The position numbers and the translations under genes are program-made. The notes beneath the pieces are model-generated. The model was not told the DNA's origin. It ran no database searches and saw nothing but the letters and a program-made list of their open reading frames with translations. DNA of 64,000 nt from JAXGYX01 sp040772065 (lineage in GTDB: Bacteria; Bacillota; Clostridia; Saccharofermentanales; Fastidiosipilaceae), in NCBI GenBank assembly GCA_040772065.1, contig JAXGYX010000001.1, forward strand, positions 1,736,001 through 1,800,000. The letters are read 5' to 3'. Positions 40,870-49,520 of this stretch are shown piece by piece; positions within the stretch are counted from its first letter, which is position 1; each line of letters opens with the position of its first letter.

Positions 40870-41062
40870 GAACCCGCTTTCCCACGAACAAATACAGGCA
40901 GAACTGGACTATCGAAGGGCTATTCATCTTGTTCTAGAAATGAAGAATATCGGCCTAATTTCTGATGAAGAAGAGGAAACGATCGAGGAAAATATCCGAC
41001 AACAATTTCCTCCCTATTTAGCAGAGATATGGCCTAAAAGCCTTGCTATTCGTGGCTTTTAG
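40862..41062 (+). CDS. Small phage protein (66 aa)
   Basis: A charged helical protein, SHEQIQAELDYRRAIHLVLEMKNIGLISDEEEETIEENIRQQF in outline (the ELDYRRAIHLVLEM helix and the acidic ISDEEEETIEEN stretch are notable). This resembles short SHOCT-like helical domains found next to serine recombinases in Gram-positive elements: a small protein ending EEY/EENIR just before the recombinases. It starts inside the end of the zinc-ribbon gene. It may be a recombination accessory factor, but this is only a positional guess. Confidence 0.62.
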   Translation: MNKNPLSHEQIQAELDYRRAIHLVLEMKNIGLISDEEEETIEENIRQQFPPYLAEIWPKSLAIRGF

Positions 41063-41096
41063 AGCAAACATACAGTGACGAAAGGAGGTTGAGACA

Positions 41097-42623
41097 GTGA
41101 TTAAGAAAATAGAACAAAGCGTGTCCAAAATAAAGATTCTTCGTGTCTGTGCCTATGTCCGAGTATCTACAGACAGTCCGAATCAGCTGGATAGCTTTCA
41201 AGCCCAAAAGAAGCATTATCAATCCTTAATTCAAGCCAATCCTTCCTGGACGTTTGTAGGAATTTACTCGGACGAAGGCATCAGTGGGACGAAGACAGAT
41301 CGCAGGTTCGGACTAAAAGAAATGATGGCGGATGCACGTTCCGGGAAAATTGATCTCATCTTAGCCAAGTCCTTATCTCGTTTTGCAAGGAATACGGTGG
41401 ATACCTTAACGCTCATCCGAGAGCTAACCAAACTCGGTGTATTTGTCAGATTTGAAAAAGAAAATATCGATACTTCTTCGTTGGAAAGTGAATTGATCCT
41501 TTCCATTGTGGCAAGTCTTGCTGAAGATGAAAGCCGATCCACTTCTCAAAATATCAAGTGGTCTATTGAGAAAAAGTTTAAAAATGGCACCTATCTTCCC
41601 GGCTATTTACCTTATGGGTACTGTTATGTAGATAACGAAATCAAGGTTGTTCCCAAAGAAGCGGAGATTGTTCATACCATCTACCAATTAAGTATTAATG
41701 GAAAAGGCAGCTTTCGTATTGCAAAAGAGCTAAACCAGCAAAGCATCCCTTCACCTCGAAATAGAGCTTGGTCGGATTCTACTATCCTTGGAATTTTGAA
41801 AAACGAATTCTACACCGGAGATCTTTTGTGTCAAAAGACCTATACCGATGAGCATTTTCGCAGACATCGAAACCAGGGCGAAAAAGCACAATATCTCATA
41901 AAAAATCATCATCCGGCCATAGTGAATGATACGCTTTTTAACCAAGCGCAAAAAAGAATTGAAGCGAGAAGAAAGACAAAGAATCAGCGTAATAAGACCT
42001 ATCCGTTTACCGGGATGCTCCGCTGTGCAAAATGCGGTGCAAATCTTAAAAGAAGAATCCACTACAGCGGAGAGCATTCCAGCATTCACTGGACTTGTAG
42101 TGAGCATCTGAAATCAAAAGATCATTGCACACAGCCATCTATCGCAGAACAAAAAATTCAGTGGGCATTCCTCACGATGCTAAATAAGCTAATGTTCGCC
42201 AGTGAACAAATCTTAAGCCCTCTCCTTGAGCTTAAAGCGGAAGAAGTGGAGCAAAAGGCAGAAGAAAAAATCAATGAATTACAAATGTATCTTCAAGATA
42301 TCGCAGGACAGCTTCAAGCCACGGATGAGTTAAAAGGAAAGGGGCTGTTAAATGAGAAAAACTTCCAAAAAGTCAAAGCCGAATTGCTCCAAGAGCATCT
42401 GAGAAAAACCAATGAATTGGAAACACTCAGAAAAACGAGAAAAAAGACTCACGAAAAACAAGCGGCATTGGAAGATCTCTTTCTGTTTGCAAAGAAGAAG
42501 GAATCGATCACTGATTTTGATGAGGATATATGGGAGAGATTCATAGATAGCGCCGAGGTTTATGAAAGAACCACCATCATCTTTTACCTGAAATGTGGAC
42601 TGATATTAAAGGAGGCTCTCTAA
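41097..42623 (+). CDS. Large serine recombinase 1
   Basis: A 508-aa site-specific recombinase. The resolvase-type catalytic domain covers residues 15-150 with nucleophile Ser24 in YVRVSTDS and the DEGISGTKTDRR and SLSRFARNTVDT motifs. The recombinase domain follows, then a zinc ribbon (LRCAKCGANLKRR, TCSEHLKSKDHC) and a coiled coil (residues 370-470). Starts at GTG with AAAGGAGG upstream. First of three overlapping or adjacent recombinase genes; in related elements all work together for integration and excision at rum genes. Confidence 0.95.
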   Translation: MIKKIEQSVSKIKILRVCAYVRVSTDSPNQLDSFQAQKKHYQSLIQANPSWTFVGIYSDEGISGTKTDRRFGLKEMMADARSGKIDLILAKSLSRFARNTVDTLTLIRELTKLGVFVRFEKENIDTSSLESELILSIVASLAEDESRSTSQNIKWSIEKKFKNGTYLPGYLPYGYCYVDNEIKVVPKEAEIVHTIYQLSINGKGSFRIAKELNQQSIPSPRNRAWSDSTILGILKNEFYTGDLLCQKTYTDEHFRRHRNQGEKAQYLIKNHHPAIVNDTLFNQAQKRIEARRKTKNQRNKTYPFTGMLRCAKCGANLKRRIHYSGEHSSIHWTCSEHLKSKDHCTQPSIAEQKIQWAFLTMLNKLMFASEQILSPLLELKAEEVEQKAEEKINELQMYLQDIAGQLQATDELKGKGLLNEKNFQKVKAELLQEHLRKTNELETLRKTRKKTHEKQAALEDLFLFAKKKESITDFDEDIWERFIDSAEVYERTTIIFYLKCGLILKEAL

Positions 42624-42624
42624 C

Positions 42625-43035
42625 ATGCGAACCGTTCCTTATGCTTACTGCTACAAAAACGGAAAGATCGTCATCCAAGAGGATGAGGCAAGAGTGCTAA
42701 AAAACTTATACCAAGCTTATCTAGAGCTTTCTTCCTTACAAAAGGCGGGGAATAAAGCCGGAATAAGCTTTGCCCATCCCACCATTAAACGCATGCTATC
42801 AAATCCCATTTATCTGGGGCAAGGTATCTATCCGCAAATTATTAAAAACGATTGTTTTCATGCCGTACAGAAAAAACTTAAGCAAAGAAGTAAACCAAGA
42901 AAGACCAAAAAGGAACCAATTGTTTACAAAGTTCCCAAATTTAACCTAGCGCTGGTGCCTGCGAGCAAAAAAGATCCCTACGAGCAAGCGGCACTTATTT
43001 ACGAAAGAATTGAGGTAGTACATGAAAAAGAATAA
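42625..43035 (+). CDS. Small recombinase-like protein (no catalytic domain)
   Basis: A 136-aa protein with the pattern of the recombinase domain only: VPYAYCYKNGKIVIQEDEARVLKNLYQAYLEL, then SFAHPTIKRMLSNPIYLGQGIYPQII and a basic end. It lacks the resolvase domain with its serine and the zinc ribbon. It starts directly after the first recombinase stop and overlaps the start of the third gene by 14 bases, so it is a regular member of the triplet rather than random debris. It probably contributes DNA binding. Confidence 0.85.
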   Translation: MRTVPYAYCYKNGKIVIQEDEARVLKNLYQAYLELSSLQKAGNKAGISFAHPTIKRMLSNPIYLGQGIYPQIIKNDCFHAVQKKLKQRSKPRKTKKEPIVYKVPKFNLALVPASKKDPYEQAALIYERIEVVHEKE

Positions 43036-44584
43036 CGTGATGATCATACCTGCAAAACCACAGAGGCATCACTCATCCAGAGAAAAAGAAAAGCTCCGAG
43101 TGGCAGCCTACTGTCGTGTCTCTACGGAGACGGAAGAACAAAACCTAAGCTACGATGCACAGATAAATCACTATACTGACTACATTAACGACCATGAAGG
43201 ATGGACTCTTGCCGGGATTTATGCCGACGATGGAATATCCGGCACCCGTACAAAAGAACGTCTGGAATTTCTACGGATGATTGAGGATGCGATGGATGGA
43301 AAAATCGATTTCATCATTACTAAATCCATCTCCCGCTTTGCCCGAAACACATTAGACTGCCTTCGCTACATCCGAAAGCTTAAGGAGAAGAACATTCCCG
43401 TCTATTTCGAGAAAGAGTCTATTAACACCATGGACTCTAAGGGAGAAGTCCTTCTGACTATCATGGCTTCCCTAGCTCAGCAGGAAAGTCAGTCCCTTTC
43501 ACAAAATGTCAAACTAGGGCTCCAATACCGCTACCAACAAGGAAAAGTCCTCGTGAACCATAATCGTTTTTTGGGTTATGGAAAAGACGAAGAAGGAGGA
43601 CTCATCATCATTCCTGAAGAAGCAGAAATTATCCGCCGTATTTATCGGGAGTATTTGGAAGGACAGTCCCCCTATGCGATTGCTAAAAACTTAGAAAAAG
43701 ATGGCATTTTAACGGGTGCTGGAAAGACAAAATGGTATGATACAACCATTCGAAAAATCCTGCAAAATGAAAAATACATAGGCGATGCCCTCTTACAAAA
43801 AACCTACACTGTAGATTTTTTAAGTAAACACAGAGTTAAGAATACAGGTGAAGTGCCCCAATACTATGTAGAAGATCATCACGAAGCGATCATCCCCAAA
43901 AATATTTTTTATGCTGTACAGGAAGAAATGCTCCGAAGGCAAAGCGGAAAACGAGGTAAAAACGGCGTGAAAAGAAGCTACAGCTCCAACAATTGCTTTT
44001 CTAATATTGTAGTCTGTGGAAACTGTGGTGATATCTTTCGCCGGGTTCATTGGAACAACCGAGGCAAAAAGTCAATTGTCTGGCGATGCGTCAGTCGGCT
44101 GGAAAATAGAGGTACTAAGTGCACCGCAAGGACTCTTCCTGAAGATGATCTTATTCTCACAACCATGACCGCCTTCAAGAAAATGCTTACCGATAAGAAA
44201 GAATTCTTGAACCGTTTGATGCTAGCAATTGAAGAAGGCATGGGGGCAAAAAACAGTCGCTCCCTGTTCGATATCGAGGAAGAGTTGGATCAGCTTCAAC
44301 TTCAACTTATCGCCCGCACTTCCTCAAAAGAAGAGTACAACGATTTGGCAGAAAAGATTTACGCCCTAAAAGATGAGAAAGAAAGAGTTCTTCAAGAAGA
44401 AGCCGGCAAAGAAAATCATAAGAAAAATCTACAATCTATTGAGCAGTTTATCCAAACCCAGGACGTAGAGACTTTAGAATTTGAAGACAAACTGGTCAGA
44501 CAGTTTGTAGATAAAATACTGGTACTCGACGAAACAATCGAGGTGACCTTCAAGACGGGTACTTGTGTGAGGATTGATGGGTAA
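43022..44584 (+). CDS. Large serine recombinase 2
   Basis: A 520-aa recombinase with catalytic Ser34 in AYCRVSTETEEQ, followed by DDGISGTRTKERLEF and SISRFARNTLD. The recombinase domain (AIAKNLEKDGILTGAGKTKWYDTTIRKILQNEKYIGD in outline) and zinc ribbon (VVCGNCGDIFRR, WRCVSRLENRGTKC) follow, then a coiled coil near residues 405-480. All parts are intact. It ends the integration module; the inferred attachment site at the rlmD end lies about 0.7 kb further on. Confidence 0.95.
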   Translation: MKKNNVMIIPAKPQRHHSSREKEKLRVAAYCRVSTETEEQNLSYDAQINHYTDYINDHEGWTLAGIYADDGISGTRTKERLEFLRMIEDAMDGKIDFIITKSISRFARNTLDCLRYIRKLKEKNIPVYFEKESINTMDSKGEVLLTIMASLAQQESQSLSQNVKLGLQYRYQQGKVLVNHNRFLGYGKDEEGGLIIIPEEAEIIRRIYREYLEGQSPYAIAKNLEKDGILTGAGKTKWYDTTIRKILQNEKYIGDALLQKTYTVDFLSKHRVKNTGEVPQYYVEDHHEAIIPKNIFYAVQEEMLRRQSGKRGKNGVKRSYSSNNCFSNIVVCGNCGDIFRRVHWNNRGKKSIVWRCVSRLENRGTKCTARTLPEDDLILTTMTAFKKMLTDKKEFLNRLMLAIEEGMGAKNSRSLFDIEEELDQLQLQLIARTSSKEEYNDLAEKIYALKDEKERVLQEEAGKENHKKNLQSIEQFIQTQDVETLEFEDKLVRQFVDKILVLDETIEVTFKTGTCVRIDG

Positions 44585-44627
44585 CAGACAGATGGTTGAT
44601 GTTCTGTTAGGAGTTTTATTGATTAAT

Positions 44628-45005
44628 TTAATCTTGGCACTTGATCGTCGTGCCGATGTGTTTATCTAATCTCCATTGGGGAGCAACGTCATCATCTGCC
44701 CAATACTCATCCATTGAAATGATTTTATCGTCTGCTATTCTTATGAACGATACCACATGAAAATGTGCACTCCTGTCTTTAGAGTACACCTTTGTTACCG
44801 TTATGAGCAAGTCATCCAGCACTTCAAGTCGTTCAACCTTCCCATCCCAATCACCGGGATATTCACAGTTAGCAATTAAAAACTCATCAACACTGAAGTG
44901 CTCATTGGTACAATGCCAATTAACAGAAGCGTCTTCATGAAAGTACATCCTAAGTGTCTGCTCGTCTTGCGTCAGCACGGCTTTCCAAAAATTATATACA
45001 TTCAT
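44628..45005 (-). CDS. SnoaL-like / NTF2-fold protein
   Basis: A 125-aa small protein of the nuclear transport factor 2 fold: NVYNFWKAVLTQDEQTLRMYFHEDASVNWHCTNEHFSVDEF, VERLEVLDDLLITVTKVYS, HVVSFIRIADDKIISMDEYWADD in outline. The FWKAVL, FHEDASVNWH and MDEYWADD parts are characteristic. The ATG at 45005 has GAGG 6 bases upstream and is preferred over an upstream start. It faces the recombinase genes (convergent) and lies between them and the rlmD end, so it is either phage cargo or a host gene. Substrate is unknown. Confidence 0.78.
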   Translation of the reverse strand: MNVYNFWKAVLTQDEQTLRMYFHEDASVNWHCTNEHFSVDEFLIANCEYPGDWDGKVERLEVLDDLLITVTKVYSKDRSAHFHVVSFIRIADDKIISMDEYWADDDVAPQWRLDKHIGTTIKCQD

Positions 45006-45023
45006 AATTTTCCTCGCTTGCAA

Positions 45024-45258
45024 ATCCTATTTTTGCTTTCATAACATCTACTCCACACGCTCCACCTCAAAAAACATCCATTTCACTGTCTCAGCAGCAA
45101 AAAACATCTAACGTACAGTCTCAAGAGCGAAAAAATACCTGTTATCTAACCTGTACACACAACCATACCTTTCCAGACTCCATTTTTTATTAGCATGCTT
45201 TCTTGACACTCATTTTCACGAACTCACCAGTCTTTTAATCCCTTGATTTCAAGGCTTT
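45024..45258. other. AT-rich intergenic region with degenerate direct repeats and inferred attachment region
   Basis: No gene is visible. About 45073-45135 contains two degenerate units of about 31 bases (each with a CAGTCTCA-like or CTGTCTCA-like core followed by an A run), plus a partial third. The right prophage end is expected here or within the last codons of the rlmD gene. Confidence 0.4.
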
Positions 45259-46779
45259 TCAGCCATTTCTTGACATCAATACTACCGTCTCCACATGTGA
45301 CGTCCAAGGAAACATGTCCACCGGGCAAACCGAATCCGGCTCATATCCACCTTCAATAAGAACCTTCACATCCCTCGCCAAGGTCGCCGGATTGCAAGAC
45401 ACGTAGACAATTCGACGCGGTTCCATCTCCAGCACCGTTTCAAGCAGACGACCATCACAGCCCTTGCGAGGTGGATCCAACACGACCACATTCCCCTTAA
45501 TACCTTCTCTATATAGGCGGGGAATCACGACCTCCGCCGGCCCCACGTGAAACTCCACATTTTGAATTCCATTGAGCGCCGCGTTGTCACGAGCGTCCAA
45601 CACCGCCCGCTCCACGACCTCATTGCCAATCACACGCTTGCAATGACCCGCGAGCAACAATGAAATTGATCCCGTCCCACAATACAAATCGAACGCCACA
45701 TCTTCGGGGCGCAGCTCCGCGGCCTCCAGCACAGATTGATACAGCGCCTCGGTTTGTTCAGAATTAACCTGAAAGAAGGATTCCGGAGAAATACGATAGC
45801 GAATGCCAAGCAGCTCCTCTTCAATGTGAGCCGCGCCCTCTACCAGACAGAATTTCTCACCCAGCACGCGGTTGGTTCGTTTGTCATTATAGTTCAAATA
45901 AAATGAAGTGAGCGCGCAACCACATTCAAGTAAAGCCTCACTCAAGCGGCGACCCAACTCCTCCGCATCCAAAAACGAATTTGATCGGACCACCTTCTCT
46001 TTCCCGGCCAGCGGCACGTGCCGGTTCAGCACCAACACCACCATGACCTGGCCGGTCTGAAAGCCAACCCGCGTCAGGATATGCCGGACCAGGCCTACCC
46101 CCTGTTGTTCGTCATAGCCGGTTAGACCGTGTTCGACCATGAACCCTCGCACCACCCGTCGCGTCACGTCTGCGGCGGGGTGTCCGATTTCACAAATCTG
46201 TCCATCGACAATCTCATGTGACGCCGGCGCGTAAAAACCGATTTCCAATGATCCGTCCGCCGCCTGCCCAACCGGGAACTGAACTTTATTTCGATAGCGA
46301 TGGGGCTTCGCCATTCCGATGACCGGACGCGTCACACGTTCAAGCACCGCGCGGTCGACCCGCCCGATCCGCTCCAAATCGTTTCGAACCCGATTCGCTT
46401 TGAGCAGCAACTGCGCATCGTATGACATGTTCTGCGACGCGCATCCGCCGCAAGTGGAAGCCAGTTTGCAAAAGGGCTCGATCCGATCACTTGACCGACC
46501 GGTCAGCCGCGTCACCTCACCGACCGCGTAGTTCGCGCGCACCGCGGTTAGACGCACCGACGCCTCATCTCCCGGAATCAATCCGTCCACAAACACCACG
46601 GCCGCGCGGCTATCTTCGTCCTTGTTGATACAAGGTGCCGATTGCGCGTCAGAGATGATCACACCGACACCTTGTCCGCGCAGGTTCAAATCCCGCACCG
46701 CGACATTAACCGTTTGACCGATTTTGAGGAAAGACGCCCGGCTTCGCGCGTCACGACTCGTTTGATTCTTCATTTTCAC
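45259..46779 (-). CDS. rlmD: 23S rRNA uracil-5-methyltransferase (RlmD/RumA family)
   Basis: A 506-aa enzyme that methylates a uridine of 23S rRNA using S-adenosylmethionine. The N-terminal TRAM domain (residues 20-85) is followed by the iron-sulphur Cys set (CKLASTCGGCASQ near residue 105), the SAM site DLYCGTGSISLLLA near residue 366, LDPPRKGCD and the catalytic Cys in YVSCNPATLARD near residue 460. The GTG start at 46779 fits a GGAG site. The C-terminus HVETVVLMSRNG contains the conserved HVET motif whose codons are the usual target of elements with serine-recombinase triplets; some last residues may be element-derived. Confidence 0.94.
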   Translation of the reverse strand: MKMKNQTSRDARSRASFLKIGQTVNVAVRDLNLRGQGVGVIISDAQSAPCINKDEDSRAAVVFVDGLIPGDEASVRLTAVRANYAVGEVTRLTGRSSDRIEPFCKLASTCGGCASQNMSYDAQLLLKANRVRNDLERIGRVDRAVLERVTRPVIGMAKPHRYRNKVQFPVGQAADGSLEIGFYAPASHEIVDGQICEIGHPAADVTRRVVRGFMVEHGLTGYDEQQGVGLVRHILTRVGFQTGQVMVVLVLNRHVPLAGKEKVVRSNSFLDAEELGRRLSEALLECGCALTSFYLNYNDKRTNRVLGEKFCLVEGAAHIEEELLGIRYRISPESFFQVNSEQTEALYQSVLEAAELRPEDVAFDLYCGTGSISLLLAGHCKRVIGNEVVERAVLDARDNAALNGIQNVEFHVGPAEVVIPRLYREGIKGNVVVLDPPRKGCDGRLLETVLEMEPRRIVYVSCNPATLARDVKVLIEGGYEPDSVCPVDMFPWTSHVETVVLMSRNG

Positions 46780-46823
46780 AAAAAGCTCCGTTCACTGAGC
46801 GATAATATCTCTGTTTTCTAAAA

Positions 46824-46852
46824 TTGCTGAATAAAAAAAGCATTGTTATAAT
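46824..46852 (+). promoter_or_regulatory. Sigma-A-type promoter of the penicillin-binding protein gene
   Basis: -35 TTGCTG, 17-base spacer and -10 TATAAT on the plus strand, about 115 bases before the ATG. The region is shared with the divergent rlmD gene. Confidence 0.72.
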
Positions 46853-46967
46853 TATATCACCTATATGAAATTCACTTTGAAATCGCATATGAGTCAGCTT
46901 CATCGGATGTCCGCATCCCCCACTGTTTGAATACGACGCTGAGCTCAGTCGCCGAAAGGAAATCATA

Positions 46968-49499
46968 ATGTCAACCACTCCCGCGGAGGAAAGACAAGAC
47001 GCCGCGAACCGGTACGAAACCGATCGATACACGCCCAATGCGGCCGGCAATCCGGAACCTCCCGTTCTTGACCGGGCGCAGGTCGCCGAATTACGCAAGA
47101 CATTGCATAAATACGTCAAAGGCAAACCGACAGTGCAATCCAACCGTGTTCCGATTCACAAAATGATCGCTCACGGTTTCGGTCAATTGATCAAGATCAT
47201 CTGCATCATCTTGGCGCTGATCATTTTTTTCACCGGGGGCATGGGTGTCGGCACCTTGTTTGGCTACATCGCCACCACCGAGCCGGTCTCCGCCGAAGCG
47301 CTGAAAGCCGGTTCTTTGACCTCCTATGTCTATGATATCGAAGGCAATCAAATCGCGAAATTTACCGGAGCCGACAACGTCGACCGCGTGTACGTCCCGT
47401 ACGATTCTGTCAAAGACACCTATATCGATGACGCCTTCATCTCCATCGAGGATGAACGGTTCGACACCAACATCGGCATCGACCCCAAGCGCATAATCAG
47501 CGCGATCGCCTCCGCACTTGTGAATAGCGGCGAGGCCACGCATGGCGGCTCCACCATCACCCAGCAGACAGTCAAGCTGATCACGGGCGACACCCAGCGT
47601 TCCGCCCAGCGCAAAGTCCAAGAATGGTACAAAGCGATTATTTTGAACCAACAGCTCACCAAATGGGAGATCATGGAGCTTTATCTCAATCTCGTTCCAA
47701 TGTCCAATTCCTATGTCGGAATTCAGTCGGCGGCGATGGCCTATTTTGGCAAAGACGCTGCTGATCTAAATCTCGCCGAGTGCGCGTATTTGGCCGGCAT
47801 CCCCAAAAGCCCTTCTACCTACAACCCGCTGACCGAAAGCGGACGTAGAAACGGATTGCGCCGGCAGCGCAATGTGTTGGCTAAAATGCTGGAACTTGGG
47901 CGGATAACGGAAGAGGAATACACGGACGCCCTGAACGAGGATCTGATTTTTAACCAACAGGCTACCCCCAGCAGCGCCACAAACATCAATTCTTATTTCG
48001 CGGAGTACGCCGTGCGCACGGCGATCAAGGACCTGCAGGATCAAAAAGGGTACAGCGCGTCGATGGCGAGAACCATCATCAACAGCGGCGGTGTCAGTAT
48101 TTACACCACAATGGAACCCGATGTGCAGGAGAAATTGGACGAAACATTTCAGAAACGCGATTTATTCGCCGCCGATTATTCACGTGTCGAGAACATGTTG
48201 GAGTTTCCCCAGGCCGGAATGGCGGTCATCAACAATCAGACCGGCGCCATCGCCGGACTTCAGGGGGGCTATGGCAAGAAAGAGGCCAATCTGGTGCTCA
48301 ACCGCGCCACCGATATACAGAGACAACCCGGCTCGGTCACCAAGCCGATCAATATCTACGCGCCCGCGATGGAGCTTTACAAAGTCACCGGCGCCACCGT
48401 GTTGACCGATGAGAAAGTGTTCCTCGATCCCAACAATCCCGACGAGCCGTATCCAAAGAACGCCTATTATCCGGAATATCGAGGAGACATGATCATGCGC
48501 AATGCGGTCAAGATCTCGAACAACGTGCCGGCGGCAAAGGCGCTGTTGATGATCGGTGTGGACATGTCAAAATATTATATGAATGAGGTTGGTATCAACC
48601 GCATCAATGACGGCGCGACCATAGCCATCTCCACCGGTAGTTACGGCACAGGCATGTCTCCGTTGGAAATCGCCTCTGCGTTCAGTGTCTTTCCGAACAA
48701 TGGACAGTACTGTAAACACTATCCTTACACAAAAGTGGTCGATAGCGAGGGCAATGTCTTGCTCGAGAACAAGCCGGAGTTCAAGACCGTCTACCGGCCG
48801 AGCGTGGCTTATATGATGACCCGCATTTTGGAAGAGGTGGTTTCCGGAAGGACTTCAAACTTTCCCTACTCCGGATCAGCCTCCGACTATGGAATGCTGA
48901 CCAACAACAAAGGCGAAACCATTTGGATGGCCGGTAAGACCGGAACATCCACCGATGATGTGGACAAATGGTTCGCCGCCTTCACTCCGTACTATTCAGC
49001 CGCGGTCTGGTATGGCTACGACAACCGCATCAAGAAACAGTCCGTCATCGGTCCGGATGATCCGGCCGCCAAGCGCATCATGTATGACGCGATGATACCG
49101 ATTCACGAGAATCTGGCCGGCGCGGAGTGGACAAAACCGGGCAATATCGTGGAGTTGAGCATCTGCATCCGTTCCGGAAAGCTGGGCACTCATAGTTGTG
49201 GCGGAGGCAATGTCATCACTGAATATTTTGAGGAGGATTCTCCGTTGACACCGACCAGCGCCTGCCCGATTCATGGCGGTTATCCGCTGACACCTTACGG
49301 GGACTATAGCTATCAATATGTGCAGCCGACTGAGGCTGATCCAACATTTTTGCTGGACCCCACCACCGCCACGACAACCACTCAAACGTTGATTCCGGAG
49401 GACCCTTTGGATTCAATGCACATACCAAACGAAGCGACGTTCGATGACGAAACACCGATCGATCCGGAGATGTATCCACAGTTGCCTTCAATGCATTAA
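46968..49499 (+). CDS. Class A penicillin-binding protein (transglycosylase/transpeptidase)
   Basis: A bifunctional cell-wall synthase of 843 aa. A cytoplasmic tail of about 70 residues is followed by one membrane anchor (residues about 75-98). The GT51 glycosyltransferase has the catalytic EDERF near residue 157 and GGSTITQQ near residue 192. The transpeptidase has the SxxK in QPGSVTKP near residue 455, the SxN in KISNNVPAAKA, and KTG in MAGKTGTSTDD near residue 655. A Pro/Thr-rich C-terminal tail ends the protein. AAAGGAA precedes the ATG. It polymerises and cross-links peptidoglycan at the outer membrane face. Confidence 0.96.
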   Translation: MSTTPAEERQDAANRYETDRYTPNAAGNPEPPVLDRAQVAELRKTLHKYVKGKPTVQSNRVPIHKMIAHGFGQLIKIICIILALIIFFTGGMGVGTLFGYIATTEPVSAEALKAGSLTSYVYDIEGNQIAKFTGADNVDRVYVPYDSVKDTYIDDAFISIEDERFDTNIGIDPKRIISAIASALVNSGEATHGGSTITQQTVKLITGDTQRSAQRKVQEWYKAIILNQQLTKWEIMELYLNLVPMSNSYVGIQSAAMAYFGKDAADLNLAECAYLAGIPKSPSTYNPLTESGRRNGLRRQRNVLAKMLELGRITEEEYTDALNEDLIFNQQATPSSATNINSYFAEYAVRTAIKDLQDQKGYSASMARTIINSGGVSIYTTMEPDVQEKLDETFQKRDLFAADYSRVENMLEFPQAGMAVINNQTGAIAGLQGGYGKKEANLVLNRATDIQRQPGSVTKPINIYAPAMELYKVTGATVLTDEKVFLDPNNPDEPYPKNAYYPEYRGDMIMRNAVKISNNVPAAKALLMIGVDMSKYYMNEVGINRINDGATIAISTGSYGTGMSPLEIASAFSVFPNNGQYCKHYPYTKVVDSEGNVLLENKPEFKTVYRPSVAYMMTRILEEVVSGRTSNFPYSGSASDYGMLTNNKGETIWMAGKTGTSTDDVDKWFAAFTPYYSAAVWYGYDNRIKKQSVIGPDDPAAKRIMYDAMIPIHENLAGAEWTKPGNIVELSICIRSGKLGTHSCGGGNVITEYFEEDSPLTPTSACPIHGGYPLTPYGDYSYQYVQPTEADPTFLLDPTTATTTTQTLIPEDPLDSMHIPNEATFDDETPIDPEMYPQLPSMH

Positions 49500-49520
49500 T
49501 TGTGATTTGAGTGGGAATGA

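Larger units (their letters stand above)
1..45258. mobile_element. Prophage (HK97-type siphovirus, serine-recombinase integrated), left end outside window
   Basis: A continuous block of phage genes covers morphogenesis (terminase, portal, protease, capsid, connectors, tail), replication (primase-helicase, DNA polymerase A, helicase, nuclease) and integration (serine recombinases). The right boundary is inferred to lie at the 3' end of the rlmD-like gene at 45259, because elements with three serine recombinases are known to integrate at the end of rum genes. The left boundary, lysis genes and second attachment site are not in the window. The SnoaL-like gene at 44628-45005 could be phage cargo or host. 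Confidence 0.88.

Noticed and set aside
45073..45135. CRISPR-like short repeats near the prophage end
   Set aside because: Only two degenerate units and a partial one, without conserved length or palindromic repeat, and no cas genes.
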